DNA of 45,155 bases from Bryobacterales bacterium. Lineage in GTDB: Bacteria; Acidobacteriota; Terriglobia; Bryobacterales; Bryobacteraceae. Shown in pieces: positions 35,204 to 43,576 of the stretch. A model generated the notes under the pieces. The model searched no databases. It worked only from the letters and a program-made list of their open reading frames with translations, and was not told where the DNA came from. The stretch covers positions 22,252 to 67,406 of the forward strand of contig PLEX01000091.1 in the NCBI GenBank assembly GCA_003136575.1, given 5' to 3'. Every line of letters begins with the position of its first letter. The first letter of the stretch is position 1. Both the position numbers and the translations under genes were made by a program.

Positions 35204-35848
35204 TTAAGCCTGCGGCGATGCCGGAGACGCGGAAGCAGGGGTTGGAGCCGGCGGCGACGGCGGCTTGGCGGATTGTGGCTTTTCCTTCGGCGGTGCCGCC
35301 TTCACCACGGCCTTCACGGGGCTGATCAAAATATGCGCGTTGCGGCCTTCCATGCGGGGCGTGCCATCCACCGCGCCGTACGTTACCAGATCCTCGGCGA
35401 ACCGAAGGAGGAGTTTCCTGCCCAGATCCGTGTGCGCGATTTCGCGTCCGCGGAACTGCACCACGGCCTTGACGCGATTGCCCTCCTGCAGAAAGCGAAT
35501 TGCGTGATTTTTCTTGAAATCGTAGTCGTGATCGTCGGTGTTCGGCCGGAACTTCAGTTCCTTCACCTGCACGACGTGCTGCTTCTTCTTGGCGTCGTGC
35601 TGCTTCTTCTTCATCTCGTACTGATACTGGCCGTAGTCGATCGCCTTGGCCACGGGTGGAACCGCAGTCGGCGAAACCAGTACAAGGTCGAGTCCCAGTT
35701 CCTGGGCTTTCCGCACCGCCGCCTGGGTCGGCATGATCTCTGAAGTGCCGTCCGGAAAGACCGCGCGAACTTCACGCGCGCGAATCGTTTCATTGACGTT
35801 TTCTCTGCGGCTGGGCTTGCGAGGTGGGAAATTACGGCCTGGAATCAT
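35204..35848 (-). CDS. infC: Translation initiation factor IF-3
   Basis: A 214-residue IF-3 with N-terminal domain (NETIRAREVRAVFPDGTSE, AQELGLDLVLVSPTAVPPVAKAIDYGQYQYE), basic linker (KKKQHDAKKKQHVVQVKELKFRPNT) and C-terminal domain (HDYDFKKNHAIRFLQEGNRVKAVVQFRGRE). After the normal end (NAHILISPVK) there is an Ala/Pro/Ser-rich tail of about 35 residues. The start is ATG, not the AUU used for autoregulation in enterobacteria. The rpmI and rplT genes that usually follow infC are absent; a beta-helix protein follows instead. Confidence 0.95.
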   Translation of the reverse strand: MIPGRNFPPRKPSRRENVNETIRAREVRAVFPDGTSEIMPTQAAVRKAQELGLDLVLVSPTAVPPVAKAIDYGQYQYEMKKKQHDAKKKQHVVQVKELKFRPNTDDHDYDFKKNHAIRFLQEGNRVKAVVQFRGREIAHTDLGRKLLLRFAEDLVTYGAVDGTPRMEGRNAHILISPVKAVVKAAPPKEKPQSAKPPSPPAPTPASASPASPQA

Positions 35849-36053
35849 GCGTTAATAAGGGCTAGATCCTAACATAGCACTATTATTGCCGCATTTTGCA
35901 ACCGGAATGTTTGATACCGCCCTGGCAACCCGTTTTGGCTGGACCAACGGACCCCGTCAGATCACTGTAAACGCCTGTAAACACTGCGAAAAACAAAGCC
36001 ACATGACTGCAGGTTAGGGTATATACTCGCTTGAGAAGGATTCTATTAACGAT
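35849..36053. promoter_or_regulatory. Divergent promoter region between infC and the PQQ-type gene, with a tandem 10-bp repeat
   Basis: About 205 nt separate two divergent starts. CTGTAAACGC (35965-35974) and CTGTAAACAC (35975-35984) are consecutive near-identical decamers, a possible operator with one-turn spacing. GTATATACT near 36020 resembles a -10 region for the rightward gene, whose GAAGGA ribosome-binding site lies about 13 nt before ATG 36054. These are visual assignments only. Confidence 0.35.
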
Positions 36054-37739
36054 ATGCGAAATATCTCCCGCTCCGCAGCCCTGATCGCCGGATGCGCCCT
36101 CTTTATCAGCCTGTCTTTGCCCGAAGCGAGGGCTCAGTTCGGCCGCGGCGGTGGCACGTGGAACACGGCTGCGGCCGACGCGCAGCGCAGCTCCTGGGCC
36201 CGCACGGACGCGAGGATTTCCTCCGCGCGAATGCCGGAGTTCATGTTTCTCTGGAAGGTGAAGGCCGCTAACGATGCAAAAGGATCGTATTCCATGTCTT
36301 CGGCCGTCATGGTGGATAGCTACATCGGCTATCGTGGGTTCCGCTCCTACGCGTTCTTCGGCGGCGCTTCCAATAACGCGGTCGCGCTCGATAGCGACGT
36401 CGGCCGCGTGGAATGGTCGCAGAATTTCGGTGCCGCGTCTGCTTCCGCAACCGCGTCGTGCCCGGGCGCGATGAGTGCGGGCGTGACTCGGCCAACGCCG
36501 CTTGCGCCGGCAGCGGTGCCTGCGGCCGGTGGCGGGCGCGGCGGTGGAGGGGGGCGCGGCGGGGCGGCCAGCGGCGTGAGTGAACCCGAAGCTGGCGCAA
36601 TCACTATCGGACAAGGCCGCGGCGGTGGATTCGGCGGCCCGGGCGGACCCGGTGGACGTGGCGGCTCCGGCGCGGCTGGCGGGCGTGGTGGTTTCGGCGG
36701 AGCTGTAGGTGGTTCCGGCGGCCGGGGCGGGTTCGGAGGACCCGGTGGTCCCGGCGGTCGCGCTCCCGATGCCGTTTATGCCGTCTCGACGGACGGCATG
36801 TTGCGAACCCTCTATATCTCGAACGGCGGCAACGCGAAACCCCCGGTGCGTTTTCTGCCGGCGAATGCCAATGCGAGCGGCCTGATGCTGGTCGATAACG
36901 TTATGTACGCTTCTACGAGCGGCAACTGCAACGGGGTTCCGAACGGTGTCTGGGCGATGGACACTTCCGCGGGTTCCCCGACGCCGCTGCACTGGTCGAC
37001 CAACGGCGGCAGCGTGGCGGGAACCGCTGGCCCGGCCCTCGGAACCGACGGCACCATTTATGCGGCGACGGGCGACGGTGAATACTCCCCGGCATCGTTC
37101 TCCGATTCCGTTGTCGCGCTGGAAACAAAAACTCTCAAACTGAAGGACTGGTTCACTCCCGGCAAGTCGGATTTCACTTCCTCTCCCGTCGTATTCCAGT
37201 TCAGCGGAAAAGATCTGCTCGCCGCGGCAAATAAGGACGGCAATATCTATCTGATGGACAGCGCATCGCTTGGCGGCGCGGATCATAAGACCCCGCTGTC
37301 GAAGGCGCAATTCGGCGCCGGAGCTGACACGGGCGCGTTGGCAAGCTGGCAGGATGCCTCCGGAACGCGCTGGATTCTGGCTGCTTCGAACTCTTCCATC
37401 GCCGCGCTGAAGGTTGTGGATCAGGGCGGTAAACCTGCCCTGACTGCCGGTTGGACATCGGCGAACATCGCTTTCCCTCTGGCGCCGATTGTAGTGAACG
37501 GCATCGTCTTCACGGCCGCAACGGGTTCCGGCTCGACGCCCGCCGTGCTTTACGCCCTCGACGGAGCGACAGGCAAGACGTTGTTTAACAGCGGAAGCAC
37601 GATCACCGCGCCGATATCGCACTCGAGCGGATTGGCCGCCAGCGCCGGCCAGTTGTATCTGGCGACCACCGACAGCACGATTTACGCGTTTGGCGTACCC
37701 CTTGTCCCGCCGGCACTTGCAGCAAAGCAAGGCAAATAA
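36054..37739 (+). CDS. Secreted PQQ-type beta-propeller protein with glycine-rich insert
   Basis: A 561-residue exported protein (signal peptide to ARA, about residue 27). Blades of a PQQ-binding-like propeller are visible (NNAVALDSDVGRVEW, GVWAMDTSAGSPTPLHW, GTIYAATGDGEYSP, VLYALDGATGKTLFNSG and STIYAFGVP). Between the first and second blades, about residues 160-240, lies a low-complexity insert of Gly, Arg, Phe and Pro (GGRGG, FGGPGGPGG motifs). Several cysteines are present but no haem motif. It is a tandem paralogue of the next gene; the insert is absent there. No quinoprotein catalytic site can be assigned, so a structural or binding role is as likely as a dehydrogenase. Confidence 0.82.
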   Translation: MRNISRSAALIAGCALFISLSLPEARAQFGRGGGTWNTAAADAQRSSWARTDARISSARMPEFMFLWKVKAANDAKGSYSMSSAVMVDSYIGYRGFRSYAFFGGASNNAVALDSDVGRVEWSQNFGAASASATASCPGAMSAGVTRPTPLAPAAVPAAGGGRGGGGGRGGAASGVSEPEAGAITIGQGRGGGFGGPGGPGGRGGSGAAGGRGGFGGAVGGSGGRGGFGGPGGPGGRAPDAVYAVSTDGMLRTLYISNGGNAKPPVRFLPANANASGLMLVDNVMYASTSGNCNGVPNGVWAMDTSAGSPTPLHWSTNGGSVAGTAGPALGTDGTIYAATGDGEYSPASFSDSVVALETKTLKLKDWFTPGKSDFTSSPVVFQFSGKDLLAAANKDGNIYLMDSASLGGADHKTPLSKAQFGAGADTGALASWQDASGTRWILAASNSSIAALKVVDQGGKPALTAGWTSANIAFPLAPIVVNGIVFTAATGSGSTPAVLYALDGATGKTLFNSGSTITAPISHSSGLAASAGQLYLATTDSTIYAFGVPLVPPALAAKQGK

Positions 37740-37776
37740 GAAGAAATCGGAAATACATATTTAAGGTTCAGACGCC

Positions 37777-39330
37777 ATGAAAAATACTTCGCGGATTGTA
37801 ACGGTGACGGCTGTGATGACGACGGCCTGCCTGCTGGGCTGGAGCGCCGACTGGCTTGCCGGCGGCAACGACTCCGAGCGCACCCACTGGCAAAAAGACG
37901 AGAAGATCCTCAGCCCCACGACGGCTAAGAACATGAAGCTGTTGTGGAAGATCCAGCTCGACAGCAAACCCCGCGTGATGAGCAATCTTTTCACCACGCT
38001 CGTTGCAGGCAAGGTGAATACGAAAAACGGACCGAAGGAGATCGCTATTGAAGCGGGCGTCTCCGACGATCTCTTCGCTATCGACGCGAAAGACGGCAAA
38101 ATTCTCTGGCACAAGCACTATACCAGCGACTACGTCGGACCCAACCCCGGCACCGACCCGCTTTGCCCGGGCGGCCAGACGGCGATCCCCGCCATCGGCA
38201 ACGACGCCCCTGGTAAGTACACCATCTATTCGGTTTCCTGGGACGGCAAGCTGCACCAGATTAACGTGGCCGATGGCGAAGATGTCGCGCCGCCTACAAA
38301 GTTCGTTCCCGCCAACGGCAAGACCTGGGCGCTGAATCTCTACAAAGGCGTCATCTATACCCACACGTCGCAGGGCTGCGGAGGCAATCCGAACCACGCT
38401 TACGCGTACGATCTGGCCACGAAAAAAGTCGGTAACTGGGGTCCGGCCGGCGGCGGAATGTGGGGCCGCACCGGTCCGGCGATCAGCTCGAAAACCGGAG
38501 CCATGTACACAGGCACGGGCGACGGCCAATGGAATCCCGAAGCCGGCGTATACGGCAACGGCATCATCGGGCTGAAGCAGGATCCGCAAACGAAGGAATT
38601 GAAGCTGTACGACACCTTCGGACCGCCCAATGCCGCCTGGCTTGTGAAGCGCGATCTGGACGCACAGGTAACACCGGTCATCTTCCAGTACAAAGGCAAG
38701 GAACTGATGGTGAGCGGCAGCAAGGAATGCCGCCTGTGGCTGATGGACACGGCATCCATCGGAGGCGACGACCATCGCTCCGATCTCTATACAACCCCCG
38801 CCTTCTGCAACGAAGACGTGAATTTCGCATCGGCCGGCATCTGGGGTTCGCTCGCGACATGGCTCGACCCGAAGGGTACGCGCTGGGTGTTGAGTCCGTT
38901 CTGGGGACCGCAGCATTCGAAGTTCGTGTTTCCGATCACCAACGGCGTGACGAAAAAGGGCGGCGTCGCGGCGTTCAAGGTTCAGGACGTGAACGGCAAG
39001 ACGGAGCTCGTTCCCGCGTGGATTTCCGGCGATATGAATCAGGGCGAGCCGCCTGTGATCGCCAACGGAGTTGTATTCGCTTACGGGAGCGGCGAGAACA
39101 CGGAACAGGCTTACTACGACGTCGGTTTGCAGGACACCTCAACGAGACGCATCCCGAATTCGACGCACGCGGTTCTGTACGCGCTCGATGCGCAAACCGG
39201 CAAGGAGCTGTGGAACAGTGGCAATGAAATCACGTCATGGGTACATAACGGCGAGCCGGCGGTTGCCAACGGTAAGGTGTACGTCGGAACGTTTGACGGC
39301 ATGTTGTATTGCTACGGCATAGCCAAGTAG
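37777..39330 (+). CDS. Secreted PQQ-type beta-propeller protein
   Basis: A 517-residue exported protein with a signal peptide at about residues 1-24 ([20 protein letters not shown]), then propeller repeats: [59 protein letters not shown] and [19 protein letters not shown]. It aligns along its length with the preceding gene (for example TGDGQWNP with TGDGEYSP, and [14 protein letters not shown] with LMDSASLGGADHKT), so the pair arose by duplication. A Cys-containing [14 protein letters not shown] segment is notable. The gap to the first gene is 37 nt, so they are co-transcribed up to the terminator at 39351. Confidence 0.85.
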   Translation: MKNTSRIVTVTAVMTTACLLGWSADWLAGGNDSERTHWQKDEKILSPTTAKNMKLLWKIQLDSKPRVMSNLFTTLVAGKVNTKNGPKEIAIEAGVSDDLFAIDAKDGKILWHKHYTSDYVGPNPGTDPLCPGGQTAIPAIGNDAPGKYTIYSVSWDGKLHQINVADGEDVAPPTKFVPANGKTWALNLYKGVIYTHTSQGCGGNPNHAYAYDLATKKVGNWGPAGGGMWGRTGPAISSKTGAMYTGTGDGQWNPEAGVYGNGIIGLKQDPQTKELKLYDTFGPPNAAWLVKRDLDAQVTPVIFQYKGKELMVSGSKECRLWLMDTASIGGDDHRSDLYTTPAFCNEDVNFASAGIWGSLATWLDPKGTRWVLSPFWGPQHSKFVFPITNGVTKKGGVAAFKVQDVNGKTELVPAWISGDMNQGEPPVIANGVVFAYGSGENTEQAYYDVGLQDTSTRRIPNSTHAVLYALDAQTGKELWNSGNEITSWVHNGEPAVANGKVYVGTFDGMLYCYGIAK

Positions 39331-39350
39331 GCTTTCGCCGCGTTTACTGG

Positions 39351-39381
39351 AAAAGGGGGACGGGAGACTGTCCCCCTTTTT
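39351..39381. terminator. Strong bidirectional intrinsic terminator
   Basis: AAAAGGGGGAC (39351-39361) pairs perfectly with GTCCCCCTTTT (39370-39380) around an 8-nt loop and is followed by another T. The stem contains A- and T-runs at its ends, so it works as a rho-independent terminator on either strand. It sits between the rightward PQQ-type gene (stop 39330) and the leftward HEAT-repeat gene (stop 39424). Confidence 0.88.
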
Positions 39382-39423
39382 CAATTGTGGGCAGGTGTTT
39401 TACCAGCCATTCTCACAGGCTCG

Positions 39424-40362
39424 TCAATGAATCCAGCCAGCCGAACCATCGCCTTCATCCTCTTCCTCCTCATCGTCGTCGAAGAAGGCGTCTGAATCGT
39501 CTTCACTCGGACTGCGTGCCATGGCGACAGCTTCCTCGGCCGCCTCCGCGATCTCCTCATCGTCGGAATCGGTCAGTTCAAACAGGGCCTCCTCCGCCTC
39601 CCGCGGCCGAATGCTGCCGACTGCTCCGATCGCGGCGAGCAGCAACGGCTTCGGCGTCGACTCGTTCTCCGCAAGCGCCACGATGTCCCTCCAGGCCGCA
39701 TCCAATTCCCAATTGCCCGCCGCATGAACGGCCTCGCGCTGAATCTCACGATCCTCGCTTTTGAGCGCTTCCAGAATCTGGCGGTCAAAACCCCGGACAT
39801 AGCGCATCGCGAATACGGCAGTCAGCATCCATTCCCGGTCTCCGCTTGAATGCGCGTGGGAGATCGCTTCCCGATGCCAATCTTCCGGCGACCGAACGGA
39901 TGCCTCCAGTATCCGGCGCCGCACTTCCTTCGGAACGCTCTGCTCGGAATAAACCTCGCGAAGCGTGCTCCGGATCCGGTTAAACGTGTCTTCCGTAATC
40001 GGCACATCCTCGGGATCGTCCTCGAATCCAAACGTACCGGCGTGGTCGAGTATCGGCCCGAGAGCGATCGCGGCGGTCGCCCGCAACTTGTCGGGCTGAT
40101 CCGCGCCGCTCACAATTCCCAACAGGGCGTCCGACAGGGGATCGTTGATCACGGTGTAGTCGCCGGCAAGCCGAGCGGCGATGAGCCGGTCCGAGCCGGG
40201 GGCCTCGGGGTTCCGCAGGATCTCCAGGAATTTTGTTGCGGCCTCGGGCGGCCAATCCCAGGGCGGCGTGTCGAGCAACGCACTGAGATCGATTCGACGA
40301 TGCACTCGATGAATACCGCCATGCGATCCCCGCTTAACGCGCTGCCGATTGCTGTTAGCCAT
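39424..40362 (-). CDS. HEAT-repeat protein with acidic C-terminus
   Basis: A 312-residue soluble protein. The middle consists of alpha-helical repeats (LRATAAIALGPILDHAG, PKEVRRRILEASVRSPE, IQREAVHAAGNWELDAAW, PLLLAAIGAVGSIRPREAEEAL, DEEIAEAAEEAVAMA). The end is strongly acidic (SEDDSDAFFDDDEEEEDEGDG). HEAT-repeat proteins act as scaffolds for protein contacts; no enzymatic domain is visible. ATG 40362 (MANSNRQRVKRG, basic N-terminus) is chosen over the longer open frame to 40446. Confidence 0.8.
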   Translation of the reverse strand: MANSNRQRVKRGSHGGIHRVHRRIDLSALLDTPPWDWPPEAATKFLEILRNPEAPGSDRLIAARLAGDYTVINDPLSDALLGIVSGADQPDKLRATAAIALGPILDHAGTFGFEDDPEDVPITEDTFNRIRSTLREVYSEQSVPKEVRRRILEASVRSPEDWHREAISHAHSSGDREWMLTAVFAMRYVRGFDRQILEALKSEDREIQREAVHAAGNWELDAAWRDIVALAENESTPKPLLLAAIGAVGSIRPREAEEALFELTDSDDEEIAEAAEEAVAMARSPSEDDSDAFFDDDEEEEDEGDGSAGWIH

Positions 40363-40482
40363 GAGTGCGTCCCAAAAACATTCTAATCCTTTCTGCGTTG
40401 AGCGCGGGGCTGAGCCACTGGTTTTCGTTTTGAACTCCACGCGCAAATCCGAACGCCGGACACGGCTGAGCGCGCACGGCGA

Positions 40483-41655
40483 TCACTTCTCTATCGCCGC
40501 GGCGGCCATGGCGAGGAAAACGTTGATTTCGTCGGCGAGATCGCCTCCGCCGTTCGTTCGCTGCAGCAGGATGACGCCAACAAGATCCTTTGCCGGATCG
40601 ATAAACTCGTAGGTCCGGTAAGCGCCGCCCTTGACGAGCGAGCCGATGGAGTTAAAGCGGTAAGTCCCGCGGGCTTCCCGCACCACTTCGTAGCCAAAGC
40701 CGTGCCCGACACCAGGGGCGAAGCCCACCTTGGGGAGTTCGCCGTTCACTCTCGGAAGATCGTCGGTCATCGACGTTCCCATCGTTTCAACCGCGGCGGC
40801 GGAGAGTACACGATGGCCCTCGAGCGTACCCTTATTCAGGATCATCTGATTAAAGCGGAACAGGTCCGTGGCCGTGGAAAAGAGTCCGCCCTGCGGCGCG
40901 GGGACATGGTTCGGATTGCCGGCTTCCACCTGCGCCGCGCGCTTCAGGGTGCCGTGATCGTCCGTATAAACGGCGGCAATTCGGGACTTGTGGTCCTCCG
41001 ACGGGAAGAACATGGTGTCCTTCATGCCGAGGGGCGTGAAAAGCTTCTCGGCGAGAAACTCATCGTAAGGCCTCTTCGCGGCTACTTCGATGATGCGGCC
41101 GAGAGTGGCGTAACCGACGTTGCTGTAGTTCCAGCCTTTGCCCGGCTCGAACAGCAGAGCCAGTTTGCCTGCGGCGGCGGCCTGTTGCGCAAGAGTGACC
41201 GGTGCGATACCCGACGGGAAGCCGCCGGGCAGCCCGGAAGTATGCGCCATCAGGTCGAGCACGGTGACGCGGGGGAGCGCGCTGAATTCCGGAACATATT
41301 TTGCGACGGGATCGAGCACCGAGGCTCGGCCCTCATCCACCAGCACCATGATGCCGGCACACGTGATGGGTTTGGTCAGCGACGCGATGCGAACCATGCT
41401 GTCGGTCTTCATCGGCGTTTTGGTTTCAAGCTCCTGATAGCCGACAACGTCGAGCGCGGCGACTTTGCCGTGGCGCGCGACAAGGGTCACGATGCCGGCG
41501 GCGGTGCCCGCATCGACAAACTCCTGCATGCGTTTCGGAATGCGGGCAAGCCGGGCCGAATCCATACCTGTAGCTGAAGATGAGACCCGCGCAGGCACCG
41601 GATCTGCCGCGGAAAGCGCAAAAGCGCCGAACAAAAGCAAAACGGCTGGTTTCAT
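40483..41655 (-). CDS. Exported serine hydrolase, beta-lactamase class C / esterase family
   Basis: A 390-residue protein with signal peptide MKPAVLLLFGAFALSAADP and the beta-lactamase/D-Ala-D-Ala peptidase-like fold. The nucleophile is in RIASLTKPITC (SxxK), with GWNYSNVGYATLGRIIE (YxN) and HTSGLPGG typical of EstB-like esterases and class C-like enzymes. A canonical KTG is not obvious near the C-terminus (GVGHGFGYEV is nearest), so an esterase or peptidase role is more likely than antibiotic hydrolysis. ATG 41655 places the signal peptide at the N-terminus. Confidence 0.88.
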   Translation of the reverse strand: MKPAVLLLFGAFALSAADPVPARVSSSATGMDSARLARIPKRMQEFVDAGTAAGIVTLVARHGKVAALDVVGYQELETKTPMKTDSMVRIASLTKPITCAGIMVLVDEGRASVLDPVAKYVPEFSALPRVTVLDLMAHTSGLPGGFPSGIAPVTLAQQAAAAGKLALLFEPGKGWNYSNVGYATLGRIIEVAAKRPYDEFLAEKLFTPLGMKDTMFFPSEDHKSRIAAVYTDDHGTLKRAAQVEAGNPNHVPAPQGGLFSTATDLFRFNQMILNKGTLEGHRVLSAAAVETMGTSMTDDLPRVNGELPKVGFAPGVGHGFGYEVVREARGTYRFNSIGSLVKGGAYRTYEFIDPAKDLVGVILLQRTNGGGDLADEINVFLAMAAAAIEK

Positions 41656-42097
41656 CCTTACAGTTTTATCAGGCGGCGCGTACGTCCCGACCTCCGGCGG
41701 CCAAACCGGTCCCACCGAAGCGCCGAAAGGTGAACGCCGCGCCGTTGTTCTGGCTAGTCATTCTCAGTTCGGATGGTCACGCCCGGATTAATTAAACTGA
41801 AATTGCGGTGAAAGCAGATATTCGGGCCAACAGACCGCTGTCCTGGTTCCCGTCGAACTGTGGCGCGAGATCTCGGAAGGCGGGAAACTGCGTACTTGCC
41901 TGGCTCTTCGAAACGATGAAGCAGCACCTTCTCGTTACCTCAGCGTCCCGAGCGACTCTCACTCGATGCTGTAGTTGAAACCCCGGGAATGTAATAATAC
42001 TGGAATTTGATTCCTCCGCCTTCGAGGATCTCGCTTTAGTGGATTGAACGGGACCGTGCTCAGGCCAGCCTGGCCAAACGGTGCACTAATCGTGCTG
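41656..42097. other. Gap with no clear intact gene
   Basis: About 440 nt between the beta-lactamase-like gene and the IS110 relic. A short stretch at about 41835-41970 on the given strand reads as protein-like sequence (VLVPVELWREISEGGKLRTC) up to a stop, but there is no start codon and a stop lies just upstream, so it may be the remains of a small gene. Nothing else is recognisable. Confidence 0.4.
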
Positions 42098-42607
42098 CTA
42101 CCTACGGCTATTCCGCCGGCCGCAAAAATCTCCGCCCAGTTCTTTGTAGACCTCACCGCGACTGAGCATCTGGTAGCCGACGGTAACCAGGTGATGCGCC
42201 AGCGACATCACGGCCTTTGGCGGTACCTTGCGTACCGACATTCGCCGATAGAACGCGGAAAGGAATGTGTTGCCGGTGTGGGAAGCCGCCCACGCCGCCC
42301 GACACATCGGTCGCTTCACTCACATAGCTGTTCGCCTTCCGCGTCGGTCCGCTCATCCGTCTGCCGCCACTCTCGCGGCTGCCCGGACAGAACCCCGCCC
42401 AACTGGCCAGATGGTGCATCGGGAAACGCGCTCATGTCCACCCTGATCTCCGCCATGATCGTCCACGCCGTCTTCCGTTCCACTCCCTGGGATGCTCACC
42501 AGACCCTGAATCTGTTCTTCAAAGGGGCGGTCACGCTCCGCTCGATCTCCTGCTCCAGCGCCTCCGCCTGTCTCGGCCCGTACCCCGTCAATGCGCACAA
42601 GATATGA
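42098..42607 (-). mobile_element. IS110-family transposase relic (C-terminal half, several frameshifts)
   Basis: Pieces of an IS110/Transposase_20 C-terminal half appear in order but in different frames. They are CALTGYGPRQAEALEQEIER, then PFEEQIQGLVSIPG, then RKTAWTIMAEIRVDMSAFPDA, then HHLASWAGFCPGSRESGGRR, and finally CRAAWAASHTGNTFLSAFYRRM with AHHLVTVGYQMLSRGEVYKELGGDF. At least three frame changes are needed, and the N-terminal DEDD domain is missing beyond 42607. The element is dead and no ends could be marked; IS110 elements lack conspicuous terminal repeats. Confidence 0.85.
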
Positions 42608-42613
42608 ATTCAA

Positions 42614-42880
42614 GAAGATAGTAAGTCGAAAAAAGCCAAAAGTACTTGCGACCCGGTTTCTGGGTTTGTACTAATACACACTGAATTCCTTTTCCGTCTT
42701 TTTCGCGACTCACCAGTACTTTCGTACCCCGCACCCAGACGACTCCTTCGTCTCATCATTAAAGTTCGGATAAATACTGGACACGTCCCGGCCTCAATGA
42801 GTAAACTTACTTAGTCTGGTTTTAGGCCAACAGGTCGTGCCGAATCGACCGCCCAAATGAGTCAGCTGGGGAGAAACCGC
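42614..42880. other. Gap before the PEP-CTERM gene
   Basis: About 270 nt with no gene, more AT-rich than its surroundings. AGTAC near 42640 and GTACT near 42668 form an imperfect inverted repeat around ACCCGGTTTCTGGGT, and GTACTTTCGTAC (42717-42728) is another GTAC-flanked element. This may be promoter or operator sequence for the following surface-protein genes, or scar from the IS110 element. Confidence 0.3.
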
Positions 42881-43570
42881 ATGTCGATCCGTATTACGGA
42901 GGTCTCGGCTCCGCAACGAATGTTGCGCCGGTGTTGCTTCGCGCTTGCGCGCGGAGCGCCCCAGGCGCTCGTCCTCGCATCCTGCCTCTTCGCGTCCCGC
43001 GCCCGAGCCGACATCTTCGTGAACGTTGGCGTCCTCTCCTACGACACCTTCATCCCGGCCGCTAACGGCTCGCCGGGAATCGACGCCTTCAACCTGTCCA
43101 ACTTCACCGGCCCATTCAGTCTCCCGAACGCCTTCCCCGTCACCGATTCCGTCACCTTCACATCGGCCAGCCTGACTCTCACCCTGAGCGACCAATCGCA
43201 AAGCGTCATTCCCCTCGGCAATATCGGCCCCGGCTTCCTCCTGGATCAAAGCGGCGACCCCATCGTCCAGGTTCCCGGCAATCAGACATTCGACTCCGCC
43301 GAATTCACTGCGACCATTTCTCCCCTCTCGTTCCTGTTGGCGAACGGCGCAACTTTCACATCCAGTTCGCCTTCGATTGACGTGCTCCTTCTGCCGTCCA
43401 TCGGAACGACACTCTCGGCAGACATCGACAGTTCCCTGATCCAGGTATCCGGCACCTCCACCGTCATAACCCCCGAACCCGCCAACGGCAAATTGGTGCT
43501 GTTTACCGCCTTGCTGCTGATAGCGTGGGCAGCGCATCGAAGTCGACGCGCGCCGCAGAAGAACACCTGA
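42881..43570 (+). CDS. PEP-CTERM sorting-domain exported protein
   Basis: A 229-residue protein with a long basic N-region and export signal (ALARGAPQALVLASCLFASRARA), a beta-rich body (DIFVNVGVLSYDTFIPA, AFNLSNFTGPFSL, SVTFTSASLTLTLSD) and a C-terminal TPEPANGKLVLFTALLLIAW with RSRR, a clear PEP-CTERM signal. ATG 42881 is preceded by GGGGAG at 7 nt, better than the ATG at 42857. It is followed 6 nt later by the TIG-repeat protein gene. Confidence 0.82.
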   Translation: MSIRITEVSAPQRMLRRCCFALARGAPQALVLASCLFASRARADIFVNVGVLSYDTFIPAANGSPGIDAFNLSNFTGPFSLPNAFPVTDSVTFTSASLTLTLSDQSQSVIPLGNIGPGFLLDQSGDPIVQVPGNQTFDSAEFTATISPLSFLLANGATFTSSSPSIDVLLLPSIGTTLSADIDSSLIQVSGTSTVITPEPANGKLVLFTALLLIAWAAHRSRRAPQKNT

Positions 43571-43576
43571 ACCCAC

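Noticed and set aside
35883..37730. A 615-codon open frame on the minus strand opposite the first PQQ-type gene
   Set aside because: It is rich in Arg, Gly, Thr and Ser low-complexity sequence and lies exactly opposite a well-supported propeller protein with a signal peptide. It is a high-GC shadow frame.
37768..38916. A 382-codon minus-strand frame opposite the second PQQ-type gene
   Set aside because: No recognisable motif, and it overlaps a clearly coding propeller gene; a shadow.
39351..39381. Possible mobile palindromic repeat instead of terminator
   Set aside because: It also has all features of an intrinsic terminator and sits between convergent stops, so the terminator reading is simpler, although copies elsewhere in the genome could still exist.
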